DNA of 58,089 nucleotides. It comes from Alphaproteobacteria bacterium (GTDB lineage: Bacteria > Pseudomonadota > Alphaproteobacteria > JAEULC01). The translations under genes were made by a program, and so were the position numbers. Under the pieces are notes generated by a model. It saw only the letters and a list, made by a program, of their open reading frames with translations. It did no database searches and had not been told where the DNA came from. The stretch's first letter is position 1; each line of letters begins with the position of its first letter. Location of the stretch: positions 1 through 58,089 of the forward strand of contig JADLEG010000280.1 in the NCBI GenBank assembly GCA_020846275.1, read 5' to 3'. Positions 15,104 through 23,549 of the stretch are shown in pieces.

Positions 15104-16930
15104 ATGGCCCAGCCGCCCCTTCTCGCGCTCAAGGATGCCGGCGTGCGCATCGCCGAGCGCCAGGTATTCACCGGCATCTCGGTGGCGCTGGGGCTGGGCG
15201 ACCGCGCCTGCCTGGTCGGGCGCAACGGCACGGGCAAGTCGACGATGCTGCGGGCGCTTGCGGGGCAGATCGAGCTCGATTCGGGCACGCTGTTCCGCCA
15301 GCCCGGCGCGCGCGTCGCTTATGCGCCGCAGCAGCCGGTCTTCGATCCGGAAATGACGGCCGGCGCCTTCGTCGCGATGGGGCTTGCCGACGCGGCGGCG
15401 AGCGCGGGCGACCACCGCGTCGCCGCCGCGCTGGACGAGGTCGGCATTCCCGCCGGCCGCGCGCTGGGCACGCTTTCCGGCGGCGAGGGCCGGCGCGTCA
15501 GCCTGGCGCGCGCCCTGGTCGGCCGGCCCGAGATCCTGCTGCTCGACGAGCCGACCAATCATCTCGACATCGCCGCGGTCGAGTGGCTGGAGGAGCGGCT
15601 CGCGGCCGATCGCGCCGGGCTGCTGCTGATCAGCCACGACCGCGCCTTCCTGACCCGGCTGTCGCGCCGCACGCTGTGGCTGGATCGCGGCGTGCTGCGC
15701 GAGCACGACGAGGGCTATGCCGGCTTCGACGAATGGTCGGATGGGATTCTCGCCGCGGAGGACGCGGCGCAGGCGCGCCTGGACAAGCTGATCCTGCGCG
15801 AGACCGCATGGTCCCGCGAGGGCATCTCGGCCCGGCGCAAGCGCAACCAGGGCCGGGTGCGCCGGCTGGCCGCGCTGCGCCAGGAGCGCGCCCAGCGGAC
15901 CGCGCCGGGCGCGCTGGCGCTGGGTGCGGCGCGCGCGGAGGGCGGCGGCCGGCTGGTCTACGAGCTCGATCAGGTGTCGAAAACCTTCGCGGGCGATGCC
16001 GGCGAGCGCGTTATCCTGCGCAAGTTCTCGACCCGCATCCTGCGCGGCGACCGTGTCGGCGTAATCGGCCGCAACGGCGCCGGCAAGTCGACGCTGATCG
16101 GCATCCTGACCGGCACGATCGAGCCCGACAGCGGCACGGTCCGCCGGGGCACCAATCTGATGCCGGCGGTGTTCGACCAGCGCCAGGCGACGCTCGATCC
16201 CGCCCGCACGCTGTGGGAGACGCTGGCCGGCGGCGGCGACACGCTGCTGGTGCAGCAGACCCGCCGCCACGTCGCCGGCTACCTGAAGGACTTCCTGTTC
16301 GACGAGCGGCAGTTCCGCGCCAAGGTCTCGACCCTGTCGGGCGGCGAGCGCAACCGCCTGCTGCTCGCGAAGGTGCTGGCCCAGCCGTCCAACGTGCTGG
16401 TCATGGACGAGCCGACCAACGACCTCGACCTCGAGACGCTCGAGCTGCTCGAAACCGTGCTGGCCGACTATGACGGCACGCTGCTGCTGGTGACCCACGA
16501 CCGCGCCTTCCTCGACCGCGTCGTCACCAGCACGATCGCGGTGGAGGGCGACGGCATCGTCCACGAGTATGTCGGCGGCTACAGCGACTACTTGCGCCAG
16601 CGCCGGCCGCCGGCAGCCAAGCCCTCCCAGCCGCGGGCCGGGCCGAAGCCGGCGCCGGAGGCGCCGCGCGCCAAGATGCCGACGCGCCTCAGCTTCAAGG
16701 AGCAGCGCGAGCTGGACACCCTGCCCCAGGAGATCGCGCGGCTGGAGGCCGAGAAGGCCAAGCTCGAGGCCGTGCTGGCCGAGCCCGACCGGCTGGCCGG
16801 CGACCGTGCGGCGTTCGAGGCGGCGCTGAAGCGGCACAGCGAGCTTGCCGCGGCCCTGTCGGCCGCGGAAGAACGCTGGCTCGCCCTTGCCGAGCGGGCC
16901 GAGGCGTTGGCGCAGCGCAAATCCGAGTAG
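15104..16930 (+). CDS. ABC-F family ATPase, Uup type
   Basis: 608 residues with two ABC ATPase cassettes and no membrane domain. Walker A motifs are GRNGTGKST (about residues 40-48) and GRNGAGKST (about 324-332), signatures LSGGEGRR and LSGGERNR, Walker [12 protein letters not shown] and [10 protein letters not shown]. The inter-cassette linker (about 215-290) is highly charged. A C-terminal extension after SDYLRQR ends in a predicted coiled coil (about 540-605), as in Uup. ABC-F proteins act on ribosomes, and Uup is also linked to transposon excision and ribosome assembly. Assignment to the Uup branch is by architecture. Confidence 0.9.
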   Translation: MAQPPLLALKDAGVRIAERQVFTGISVALGLGDRACLVGRNGTGKSTMLRALAGQIELDSGTLFRQPGARVAYAPQQPVFDPEMTAGAFVAMGLADAAASAGDHRVAAALDEVGIPAGRALGTLSGGEGRRVSLARALVGRPEILLLDEPTNHLDIAAVEWLEERLAADRAGLLLISHDRAFLTRLSRRTLWLDRGVLREHDEGYAGFDEWSDGILAAEDAAQARLDKLILRETAWSREGISARRKRNQGRVRRLAALRQERAQRTAPGALALGAARAEGGGRLVYELDQVSKTFAGDAGERVILRKFSTRILRGDRVGVIGRNGAGKSTLIGILTGTIEPDSGTVRRGTNLMPAVFDQRQATLDPARTLWETLAGGGDTLLVQQTRRHVAGYLKDFLFDERQFRAKVSTLSGGERNRLLLAKVLAQPSNVLVMDEPTNDLDLETLELLETVLADYDGTLLLVTHDRAFLDRVVTSTIAVEGDGIVHEYVGGYSDYLRQRRPPAAKPSQPRAGPKPAPEAPRAKMPTRLSFKEQRELDTLPQEIARLEAEKAKLEAVLAEPDRLAGDRAAFEAALKRHSELAAALSAAEERWLALAERAEALAQRKSE

Positions 16931-16954
16931 GGCAGGACCCGCACCCGGGTCGGC

Positions 16955-17629
16955 CTAGGAAGAACGATCGACTAGGTCGAGGACCTGGGCGAGCGTTTCG
17001 ATCGCCGGTCCCGGGTTCGGCGCAATCTCGGCCGGCCACGGCATGTCGCGCCGCAGCCATGCCGTCCGCATGCCGGCCCCGTGCGCGCCAAGTATGTCGA
17101 CGGCCGGGTTGTCGCCGACGAACAGGCATTGGCCAGCCTCGAGGCCAAGGGCAGTCGCCGCGCGCCGGAAAAGCGCCGCATCCGGCTTGCGCAATCCCTC
17201 GGCCTGCGAGATCAGTATCGTCTCGACCTGATCGCGCAGAGCGAGCGCGTCGATATGGCGCATCTGGAAGGCGGTCTCGCCGTTCGTCACGATGCCATGG
17301 CGCATGCCGCGGCCACGCAACGCGCGTAGCGTTTCGATCGCGCCCGCCAAGGGCCGCGCCTGATGCCAGCAGCGTTCGTTGTAGTCCTCAAGCAGCACGT
17401 GGGCGGCGGTCGCGTCTCCCTGGAATTCTTCGAGCAGCGATCGGTAGACGACGGATTTGTGCGTATGGCCGCGTGCATCGAGGGATAGGAACCGGTCGCG
17501 CCAAACCGCGAACGGCGCCGCGCCGAGCCGACCGGCAAAGCGCGCGTGCTGAACGCGAAGGAACGCCGCGAGCGAGGCGGTGCGATCGAACAGCGTCTCG
17601 TCGAGGTCGAATAGAACGGCCGACAGCAT
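16955..17629 (-). CDS. HAD superfamily hydrolase
   Basis: 224 residues. The nucleophile motif FDLDETLFDRT is at residues 7-17, motif II is IVTNGE, Lys of motif III is in GLRKPDAALF, and motif IV is FVGDNPAVDILGAHGAG. These make it a class I HAD phosphatase or dehalogenase with a helical cap (about 18-90). The sequence after motif IV and overall size fit phosphoglycolate phosphatase/YjjG-like enzymes. The ATG at 17629 puts the nucleophile where it normally is. An ATG at 17653 would add eight residues. The substrate is unknown. Confidence 0.88.
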   Translation of the reverse strand: MLSAVLFDLDETLFDRTASLAAFLRVQHARFAGRLGAAPFAVWRDRFLSLDARGHTHKSVVYRSLLEEFQGDATAAHVLLEDYNERCWHQARPLAGAIETLRALRGRGMRHGIVTNGETAFQMRHIDALALRDQVETILISQAEGLRKPDAALFRRAATALGLEAGQCLFVGDNPAVDILGAHGAGMRTAWLRRDMPWPAEIAPNPGPAIETLAQVLDLVDRSS

Positions 17630-17755
17630 CGCGCGAGCATATCCGAAGTTCATGGTCCAGCCATGGGCGTGTCCGTCGGCGCCACACGCCGGCAGGCCGG
17701 TTGTGACGGGCGTTCTGATCTGCATAATACGCGCCGAACCGCATCCGGAGCCGCC

Positions 17756-18484
17756 ATGGACACCGATATCCGCCAGCTTCGCATCGACCTCGCCGCCGCC
17801 TTCCGCTGGGCGGCGCGGCTGGAGCTGCACGAGGGCATCTGCAACCATTTCAGCCTGGCGCTGCCGGGCACGCCCGAGCGGTTTCTGATCAATCCCTGGG
17901 GCTGGCACTGGGGCGAGATCACCGCCTCCTCGCTGGTGCTGTGCGACCGCGACGGCAAGGTGCTGGAGGGCGCGAACGAGGTCGAGCCGACGGCGATGTT
18001 CATCCACGCCCGCGTGCACCAGAAGGCGCCGCAGGCGCGCTGCGTGCTGCACACCCACATGCCGCACTCCCTCGCGCTGTGCATGATCGAGGGCGGGCGG
18101 CTGGAGATGTGCGAGCAGAACGCGCTGCGCTTCCACGACCGCATCTCCTATGACGATACCTACAACGGGCTGGCGCTCAGCAACGACGAGGGCGACCGCA
18201 TCGCCAAGGCGCTGGGCAACCGGTCGATCGCGTTCCTCGCCAGTCACGGCGTGGTCGTCGTGGGGCAAAGCGTGGCCGAGGCGTTCGACGACCTCTACTA
18301 CCTCGAACGCGCCGCCAAGGCGCAGGTATTGGCGCGGTCCACCGGGGGAACGCTCCGCCGCATCGACCCTGCGATCGTCGAAAAGACCGCCGAGCAGATC
18401 GCCGCCGAGAAGGCGCAGTGCCACCGGCATTTCGAGGCGCTGAAGCGCATCCTCGACCGCGAGGAGCCGGACTACAAGCACTAG
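17756..18484 (+). CDS. Class II aldolase/adducin family protein
   Basis: 242 residues. Zinc ligands typical of the fold are visible: HTHMPHS (H99, H101) and ASHGVVVVG (H164). GICNHFSLALPG near the N-terminus is the usual loop. The segment before the zinc site, EPTAMFIHARVHQKAP, has the adducin-like pattern rather than the PSSE...H of fuculose aldolase, so the catalytic Glu of true aldolases may be missing. It is convergent with the TRAP large-permease gene, 11 bp away. Possible roles are aldol cleavage or decarboxylation of a small acid; this is not determined. Confidence 0.85.
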   Translation: MDTDIRQLRIDLAAAFRWAARLELHEGICNHFSLALPGTPERFLINPWGWHWGEITASSLVLCDRDGKVLEGANEVEPTAMFIHARVHQKAPQARCVLHTHMPHSLALCMIEGGRLEMCEQNALRFHDRISYDDTYNGLALSNDEGDRIAKALGNRSIAFLASHGVVVVGQSVAEAFDDLYYLERAAKAQVLARSTGGTLRRIDPAIVEKTAEQIAAEKAQCHRHFEALKRILDREEPDYKH

Positions 18485-18495
18485 GCCGCCGGCGG

Positions 18496-19806
18496 TCAGA
18501 ACGCCTTCAGCGAACCCGGAAGCCAGGTCGCGAGCCACGGGAAGGCGGCGACCGCGGCGAGCGTGATCAACTGGCAGATCACGAAGGGGATCACGCCGCG
18601 GCACATGTCGCCATAGGTGATCTCGGGCGGCGCCACGCCGCGCAGATAGAACAGGGCCGGCGCCATCGGCGGGGTCAGGTAGCTGGTCTGGATGCACACC
18701 AGCACCAGCACGCCGAACCACAGCGGATCGATGCCGGCGGTCTTCAGCAGCGGGCTGAAGATCGGCACGCAGAGCAAGACGATCGTCGCCCAGTCCAGCA
18801 CGAACCCGGCCAGGAACACGATGCCGAGGAAGATCGTGATCAGCATTGTCGGCGACACCTGCCCGCCGCCGACCATCGACTGGATCAGCGCCCCGCCGCC
18901 ATGCACGTAGAACACGCTGGAGAACAGCGTGCCGCCGAACACGATCAGCATGATCATGGCGGTGACCGTCGCGGTCTTTTCCAGCGCCTCGCGCACCAGC
19001 GCGGCGCTGAGCCGCCCATACGCGGCGGCGAGCAGCGCGGCGCCGAGCGCACCCACTGCGGCGGCCTCCGTCGGCGAGGCGATGCCCCAGAAGATCGAGC
19101 CGAGGACGGCGGCGATCAGCAACGCGGCCGGGACCAGGCCCGAGAGCGTGATCGCGAGCTTGGCGACAATTCCTTGCCCGCGCTCCTCCAGCCCCGTGAC
19201 CGGCCCGTCCTGCGGGCGCAGGATGCAGCGCCCGAGTATGTAGGCGAGGAACAGCGCCACCATCAGCAGCCCCGGCAGCAGGATGCCCGCCAGCAGGTCG
19301 CCGACGGGCACCTGCGCGATCAGCCCGTAGATCACGCAGGTCACGGACGGCGGGATGATCGTGCCGAGCGATCCGCCTGACGTGATCGTGCCGGCGATCA
19401 GCCCGCGGTCGTAGCCCGCGCGCAACATCGGGCCGATCGCCATCATGCCGATCACCACCTCCACCGCGCCGATGATGCCGGTGGTGGCGGCGAACACCGC
19501 GGCCATCGCGATCGTCGCCACGGCGAGCCCGCCGGGCAGCGCGCCCAGCCACACCCGCATCGCCGCGAACAGGCGCTCGGCGATGCCCGCGCGCTCGAGC
19601 AGCGCACCCATGAAGATGAAGGCGGGCACCGAGGCGAAGGCGAAGCCCGAGGCGACCTCGAGCAGGCGGCCCAGCAACTGTTGGCCCAGCGTCGCGCCGA
19701 AGAAGGGCAGGCCGAAGCCGGCGCCGACCACGATCAGCGAGAACGATACCGGCACGCCCAGGAACACCAGCCCGAACAGGGCGGGGAACATCAGCGCGGC
19801 GTTCAT
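18496..19806 (-). CDS. dctM: TRAP transporter large permease (DctM-like)
   Basis: 436 residues with about 12 membrane helices. It shows the DctM hallmarks MGALLERAGIAERLF, GGSLGTIIPPSV and the C-terminal GLVAWLP-like end (FPWLATWLP). It forms the sodium-driven channel part of a tripartite ATP-independent periplasmic transporter. It follows dctQ with a 4-bp gap, and the solute-binding gene lies upstream of dctQ. The cargo is probably an organic acid, but the sequence does not tell which. Confidence 0.94.
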   Translation of the reverse strand: MNAALMFPALFGLVFLGVPVSFSLIVVGAGFGLPFFGATLGQQLLGRLLEVASGFAFASVPAFIFMGALLERAGIAERLFAAMRVWLGALPGGLAVATIAMAAVFAATTGIIGAVEVVIGMMAIGPMLRAGYDRGLIAGTITSGGSLGTIIPPSVTCVIYGLIAQVPVGDLLAGILLPGLLMVALFLAYILGRCILRPQDGPVTGLEERGQGIVAKLAITLSGLVPAALLIAAVLGSIFWGIASPTEAAAVGALGAALLAAAYGRLSAALVREALEKTATVTAMIMLIVFGGTLFSSVFYVHGGGALIQSMVGGGQVSPTMLITIFLGIVFLAGFVLDWATIVLLCVPIFSPLLKTAGIDPLWFGVLVLVCIQTSYLTPPMAPALFYLRGVAPPEITYGDMCRGVIPFVICQLITLAAVAAFPWLATWLPGSLKAF

Positions 19807-19810
19807 GCGC

Positions 19811-20317
19811 TCAGCGCCTTTCGCCGAGCGCGTGGATCGCGTGCCGCGCGGCCTCGGCCGCGACTTGCAGCACGAACGGCAGCAGGGCCAGCGCGATGGC
19901 GGCGTAGTACGGCCACAGCACGTGGCGCCAGGGGCTCACCTCGTCCACCTCGCCCGCCAGGAACGCGCGCCAGGCCCGCCCGATCACCGTCCACTCGATC
20001 AGCGCGATCGCGGGCAGGAACAGCAGCGCCAGCGCGATCGCCAGGATCGCCGCGCGCAAACGCGGCGGGAACTTCTCGGCCAGTGCGTCCACGGTGACAT
20101 GGGCACCCGCCCGCAAGGCCGGCGCGGCCGCGGCCAGGAACATGCAGGCGTTCAGCATGCCGGTCACTTCCTGCGACCAGATCAGCGGCCTTCCCAGCGC
20201 ATAGCGCATGAAGACTTCCAGCAGCATCACCGCGAACATCGCCGCGCCCAGCGCGACCGCCGCCCCCATCGCCAGGGCGGAAAGGCGGTCGGTGAACCGC
20301 AGGGTGCGGGCCAGCAT
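19811..20317 (-). CDS. dctQ: TRAP transporter small permease (DctQ-like)
   Basis: 168 residues, four predicted membrane helices. Typical DctQ segments are FMRYALGRPLIWSQEVTGM and AHVTVDALAEKFPPRLR. It pairs with the large permease encoded 4 bp downstream. The GC-rich palindromic repeat at 20328-20452 separates it from the binding-protein gene, so dctP may be expressed at a different level from dctQM. Confidence 0.92.
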   Translation of the reverse strand: MLARTLRFTDRLSALAMGAAVALGAAMFAVMLLEVFMRYALGRPLIWSQEVTGMLNACMFLAAAAPALRAGAHVTVDALAEKFPPRLRAAILAIALALLFLPAIALIEWTVIGRAWRAFLAGEVDEVSPWRHVLWPYYAAIALALLPFVLQVAAEAARHAIHALGERR

Positions 20318-20327
20318 CGCGTGCGTC

Positions 20328-20452
20328 GCCCCTCACCCGACCGACGCTGTCGCGTCGGCCACCCTCTCCCCGCTGGCGCGGGGCGAGGGGTCGGAAAGCC
20401 TCGCCCCGTGGCAAGGGGGAGAGGGTGCGAGCGAAGCGAGCGGGTGAGGGGC
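20328..20452. repeat. REP-like inverted repeat between dctP and dctQ
   Basis: Perfect 12-bp outer arms GCCCCTCACCCG (20328-20339) and their complement (20441-20452). Inside are CACCCTCTCCC / GGGAGAGGGTG arms and the self-complementary GCTCGCTTCGCTCGC region. This 'CCCTCACCC ... CACCCTCTCCC' repeat type is common between genes in proteobacteria. In this operon it may stabilise upstream mRNA or attenuate read-through. It is unrelated in sequence to copies A-D. Confidence 0.8.
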
Positions 20453-20478
20453 CCGGCGCGGTCTTGCACCGCGGAAAA

Positions 20479-21531
20479 TCACATCCGGTAATCCTTGTTC
20501 GCCTCCCACTTGTCCTGAAAGGCGAACACCGAATCGGCGACGCGCTCGGTCCAGGGATTGCCCTTGGCCTTCTCCTCCGCTGCCTTGGCGCGGGCCCAGG
20601 CGCGGCCGGCTTCCTTGATCTGCTGGATGAACCTGGGGTCGAGCTGGACGATCTCGTTCGGGCCCTTGCGCATCTCGGCCATCGCGTCGATGTCGAGCTT
20701 GCCCTTTTCCAGGTAGCTGTCGAAGGAGGTGATGCGCGCCGCGGTCTCGATCTGCGCGCGCGTCTCGGCCGGCAGCTTGTCCCAAGCCTCGGCCTTCAGG
20801 AACACGGTGAAATAGCCGCCGGGCAGGTGCGCGCCCGGCACCATCACGTATTTCGCCAGCTTGTTGAGGCCCATCTGCAAATTGTCCGCGGGCCCCGCCA
20901 TCTTGGTGGCGTCGATCACCTTGCGTTCAAGCGCCGTCGCGACTTCCGAGGTCGGCGTCGCCAGCGGCTCGGCGCCGAAGCCGCGCAGCAGCTCGGCCCA
21001 CATGCCCAGCGTGCGAAACTTCAGGCCCTTCATGTCCTCGGCCGTGCGCAGCGGCTTGTGCGCGTGGGCGAAGATTTCGGTCGTGGCGATGCCCGCGACC
21101 AGCGGATGCAGCCCCATGCGCTCGCGGTGATGACCTTCGAGCAGCTTGATGCCGTCGCCCTGGTAGAGCCAGTGCATCGTCGCCTCGATGCCCAGCCCGC
21201 CGGGGAAGCTGGTGAACAGGGCCATGGTCGGGTCGCGCTGGTAGATCAGCGCGGGCGGCGCGTGCCCCATGTCGGCGCGGCCGTCCTCCACCGCCTTGTA
21301 GACCTCGAAGGGCGGCGCCAGCACGCCCGGCGGATAGGCCGTGATCTCCACCCGGCCGCCGGTCTGGCGCGCCACGTTGTCGACGAAGCGCTTCGAGAAC
21401 GCGGTGAACAGGTAGGTGCCCTCGGGCACGATCGTGGTCATGCGCAGCTTGACCTTCTCCTGCGCCTGGAGAGGCAGGGCGCATACCAGGACGGCCAGGC
21501 AGGCATAGAGGGGCGGCAGGCGGCGGATCAT
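20479..21531 (-). CDS. dctP: TRAP transporter solute-binding protein (DctP-like)
   Basis: 350 residues from the ATG at 21531. Signal peptide residues about 1-23 (PPLYACLAVLVCALPLQAQ). The mature protein begins KVKLRMTTIVPEGTYLF and has the DctP landmarks GGRVEITAYPPGVLAPPFEV, DMGHAPPAL, TAEDMKGLKFRTLGM and VDATKMAGP-like IDATKMAGPADN. It binds the ligand in the periplasm and hands it to DctQM. The ligand carboxylate-binding Arg is likely in GLKFRTLG. Divergent from an Lrp regulator. Confidence 0.94.
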   Translation of the reverse strand: MIRRLPPLYACLAVLVCALPLQAQEKVKLRMTTIVPEGTYLFTAFSKRFVDNVARQTGGRVEITAYPPGVLAPPFEVYKAVEDGRADMGHAPPALIYQRDPTMALFTSFPGGLGIEATMHWLYQGDGIKLLEGHHRERMGLHPLVAGIATTEIFAHAHKPLRTAEDMKGLKFRTLGMWAELLRGFGAEPLATPTSEVATALERKVIDATKMAGPADNLQMGLNKLAKYVMVPGAHLPGGYFTVFLKAEAWDKLPAETRAQIETAARITSFDSYLEKGKLDIDAMAEMRKGPNEIVQLDPRFIQQIKEAGRAWARAKAAEEKAKGNPWTERVADSVFAFQDKWEANKDYRM

Positions 21532-21616
21532 GGGGAAATCTCCTGGGCGGGAAGGCCGGCCGAGGCTAGTCGCCGGTCCCGGCGCGGTCCATATCGGCCA
21601 TGGTTCGCGCACGAAA

Positions 21617-21627
21617 ATTACTGTAAT
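21617..21627. promoter_or_regulatory. Palindrome in the dctP/lrp divergent promoter
   Basis: ATTACTGTAAT is a perfect 5-bp inverted repeat around one base, in the only AT-rich part of the 107-bp divergent region. It is 11 bp before the Lrp start. Lrp/AsnC proteins bind such short AT-rich palindromes, so autoregulation and control of the TRAP genes are plausible. The site is short and could be chance. Confidence 0.35.
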
Positions 21628-21638
21628 ATAATTGCGCG

Positions 21639-22160
21639 ATGGCCGAGGAAAGCGACAGGAACCGAAAGAAGCGGGTGCGGCTCGACCGCATCGACCGGCG
21701 CATCCTGCGCGACCTGCAGGACAACGGGCGGATGACCAATGTCGACCTGGCCAAGCGCGCGGGCATCTCGGCGCCGCCCTGCCTGCGCCGGGTGCGGGCG
21801 CTGGAGGAGGCCGGGCTGATCCGGGGCTACCACGCCATGGTGGACGCCAAGGAGCTGGGCTTCGGCGTGACCGTCTTCGCCCAGGTCGGCCTGTCGAGCC
21901 AGGCCGAGGCCGACCTCGAGGCCTTCGAGCGCCTGGTCGGAAGCTGGCCCGAGGTGCGCGAGTGCCACATGCTGGCGGGCGAGACGGACTTCCTCTTGAA
22001 GATCGTCGCCAAGGACTGGGAGGCCTACCAGGGCTTCCTCACGACGCGCCTCACCTCGGCCCGCAATGTCAGCCACGTCAAGACAGCGCTGGCGATCCGC
22101 ACCGCAAAGCTCCTGCCCGGCGTACCGATCGAGGCCGACGCGCCAGCGGCAGCGGAGTAG
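21639..22160 (+). CDS. Lrp/AsnC family transcriptional regulator
   Basis: 173 residues. N-terminal helix-turn-helix (about 16-60: LDRIDRRILRDLQDNGRMTN, VDLAKRAGISAPPCLRRV). C-terminal RAM/AsnC ligand-binding domain (GFGVTVFAQVGLSSQ, VRECHMLAGETDFLLKIVAK). It probably senses an amino acid. Divergent from dctP, so it may regulate the TRAP transporter. Followed by a diverged palindromic repeat (copy B). Confidence 0.92.
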   Translation: MAEESDRNRKKRVRLDRIDRRILRDLQDNGRMTNVDLAKRAGISAPPCLRRVRALEEAGLIRGYHAMVDAKELGFGVTVFAQVGLSSQAEADLEAFERLVGSWPEVRECHMLAGETDFLLKIVAKDWEAYQGFLTTRLTSARNVSHVKTALAIRTAKLLPGVPIEADAPAAAE

Positions 22161-22176
22161 GGCGAAACCGCGCCCT

Positions 22177-22292
22177 TCATCCCTCGAGACGCTCGCTTTC
22201 GCTCGCTCGTCAGGAGGACGCGTTGCTGGGGTGCGCAAGAAGAAAATCGCGTCATCCCGAGGAGGCCCCACAGGGGCCGTCTCGACGGATGA
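22177..22292. repeat. Palindromic intergenic repeat, copy B (diverged)
   Basis: 116 bp with the same layout as copy A: TCATCCCTCGAGACG ... CGTCTCGACGGATGA terminal arms, and inner GTCAGGAGGACGCG / CGCGTCATCCCGAGGAG arms. Several substitutions make it the most degraded of the four copies. It lies between the converging lrp and ureohydrolase genes. Confidence 0.75.
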
Positions 22293-22302
22293 GGGACGCA
22301 GG

Positions 22303-23226
22303 TCAGCGCCGCTGTCGCGCGATCGCGGTGATCGTGTTGGACACAAGCCGCGCGATCGCCTGGGCGCCGCTGCCCTGCGGGTCGCGCTCGGGCACGTACT
22401 CGACGAAATTGGCGCCGACGATCCGCGCGCGCGCCGCCGTGCCGTGGATCACGTCGAGCATCTGCTGGTAGCTGAGCCCGCCGAAGGCCGGCAGGATCAC
22501 GCCGGGCACCACCGAGGGGTCGATGCCATCCACGTCGATCGCCAGGATGACGTTGGCGTCCTTCGGGACCGCGGCGATGGCGGCGGCAAGACCGTTGGCA
22601 TGCACGTCGCGGGCGGTGAAGAACTTGCTGCCGAAGGCCTTGGCGTCGGCCAGCTCCTGCGCCCGCGCGCTGCCCGGGCCGCGCGCGCCGATCTGAATCA
22701 TGTGCTTGACCCAGCCCATCTCGGAGGCGCGTCGCATCGTGCTGGAATAGCCGTGGGTCACGCCCTCGCGCTCGTGGCGCCAATCGATATGCGCGTCGAC
22801 CTGCACGATCGTCAGCGGCCCGTGCTTCTCGTAGGCCTGGATGAAGGGGATCGGCGTCGAATCGTCGCCGCCCAGCAAGATCGGCACTGCATTGCGCTGC
22901 AATACCGCGTGGGTCGCTTCCTCGATGCGTTTGCGGTTGACGGCGCCGTCCATCAGGTCGCCCGGCACGTCGCCGCAATCCACCACCGTGGCGCCGCCGA
23001 ACACCGGCTCGCCGGTGTCGAAATCGATCTGCGTCGGCGCGGCGCTGAACCAGCCCAGCGCGCGGCGCACGGCGCCGGTTGCGTTGGCGGCATGGCTGGG
23101 CGTGCCGGGCATGTAGGGCGTGCCGTGCGGCGCGCCGACGATCGCGACGTCGCAGTCGATCGTCGCCAGGTCGTCGCCGAACGGCAGGTTGCAGAAGGTC
23201 TGCGCGGGCTTCAGCAGGGCGGGCAT
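22303..23226 (-). CDS. Ureohydrolase (agmatinase/arginase family)
   Basis: 307 residues. Mn-binding motifs are VDAHIDW (D144-D148) and IDVDGIDPSVVPG (D231, D233, D236), with THGYSSTMRRA in the substrate loop. The first motif reads GGDDS (119-123) instead of the usual GGDHS, so one metal ligand is Asp rather than His. The family hydrolyses guanidino compounds to urea (agmatine, guanidinobutyrate, arginine and others). The exact substrate cannot be assigned. The ATG at 23226 is chosen because the upstream extension is repeat sequence. Confidence 0.86.
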   Translation of the reverse strand: MPALLKPAQTFCNLPFGDDLATIDCDVAIVGAPHGTPYMPGTPSHAANATGAVRRALGWFSAAPTQIDFDTGEPVFGGATVVDCGDVPGDLMDGAVNRKRIEEATHAVLQRNAVPILLGGDDSTPIPFIQAYEKHGPLTIVQVDAHIDWRHEREGVTHGYSSTMRRASEMGWVKHMIQIGARGPGSARAQELADAKAFGSKFFTARDVHANGLAAAIAAVPKDANVILAIDVDGIDPSVVPGVILPAFGGLSYQQMLDVIHGTAARARIVGANFVEYVPERDPQGSGAQAIARLVSNTITAIARQRR

Positions 23227-23243
23227 GGGGACTCCGGGAAAAG

Positions 23244-23344
23244 ATCCTTCGACAGGCTCAGGACGAGGACGATGGATAGAGGACGCCACCTTACCTTCCT
23301 CATCCTGAGCTTGTCGAAGGATGAGCTTGTCGAAGGATGAGCTT
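23244..23344. repeat. Short repeats of the CCTTCGACA-GCTCAGGA type
   Basis: ATCCTTCGACAGGCTCAGGA at 23245-23264 faces CTCATCCTGAGCTTGTCGAAGG at 23299-23320. A partial tandem copy (ATGAGCTTGTCGAAGGATGAG) follows to about 23342. These form an inverted and then direct repeat. Such elements occur between genes in many proteobacteria and are distinct from copies A-D, though copy C begins only 15 bp further on. Together they fill almost all of the 323-bp gap 23227-23549. Confidence 0.72.
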
Positions 23345-23358
23345 GCCGACCGTGCTCC

Positions 23359-23472
23359 TCATCCTTCGAGACGCTCGCTGCGCTCGCTCCTCAGGATGAC
23401 GCGACTATTTGGCGAACAATGAAGAAACGCGTCATCCTGAGGAGCGCCCGAAGGGCGCGTCTCGAAGGATGA
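23359..23472. repeat. Palindromic intergenic repeat, copy C
   Basis: 114 bp. Terminal arms TCATCCTTCGAGACG / CGTCTCGAAGGATGA. Inner arms CTCCTCAGGATGACGCG / CGCGTCATCCTGAGGAG, around a variable AT-richer centre. It lies in the intergenic region between the ureohydrolase and the D-2-hydroxyacid dehydrogenase, which are divergently transcribed, so here it cannot be serving simply as a terminator for converging genes. Confidence 0.85.
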
Positions 23473-23549
23473 GAGGCGCATCGGCCGTTTCACGGTTGAC
23501 CGGATCGCCCCGGTAGACTTGATTAGGCGGACAGATCAACGCACGGGGG

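Noticed and set aside
13597..16473. 958-residue plus-strand frame across purB and the ABC-F gene
   Set aside because: It is the complement of purB and a shifted frame of the ABC-F gene; no coherent protein domain.
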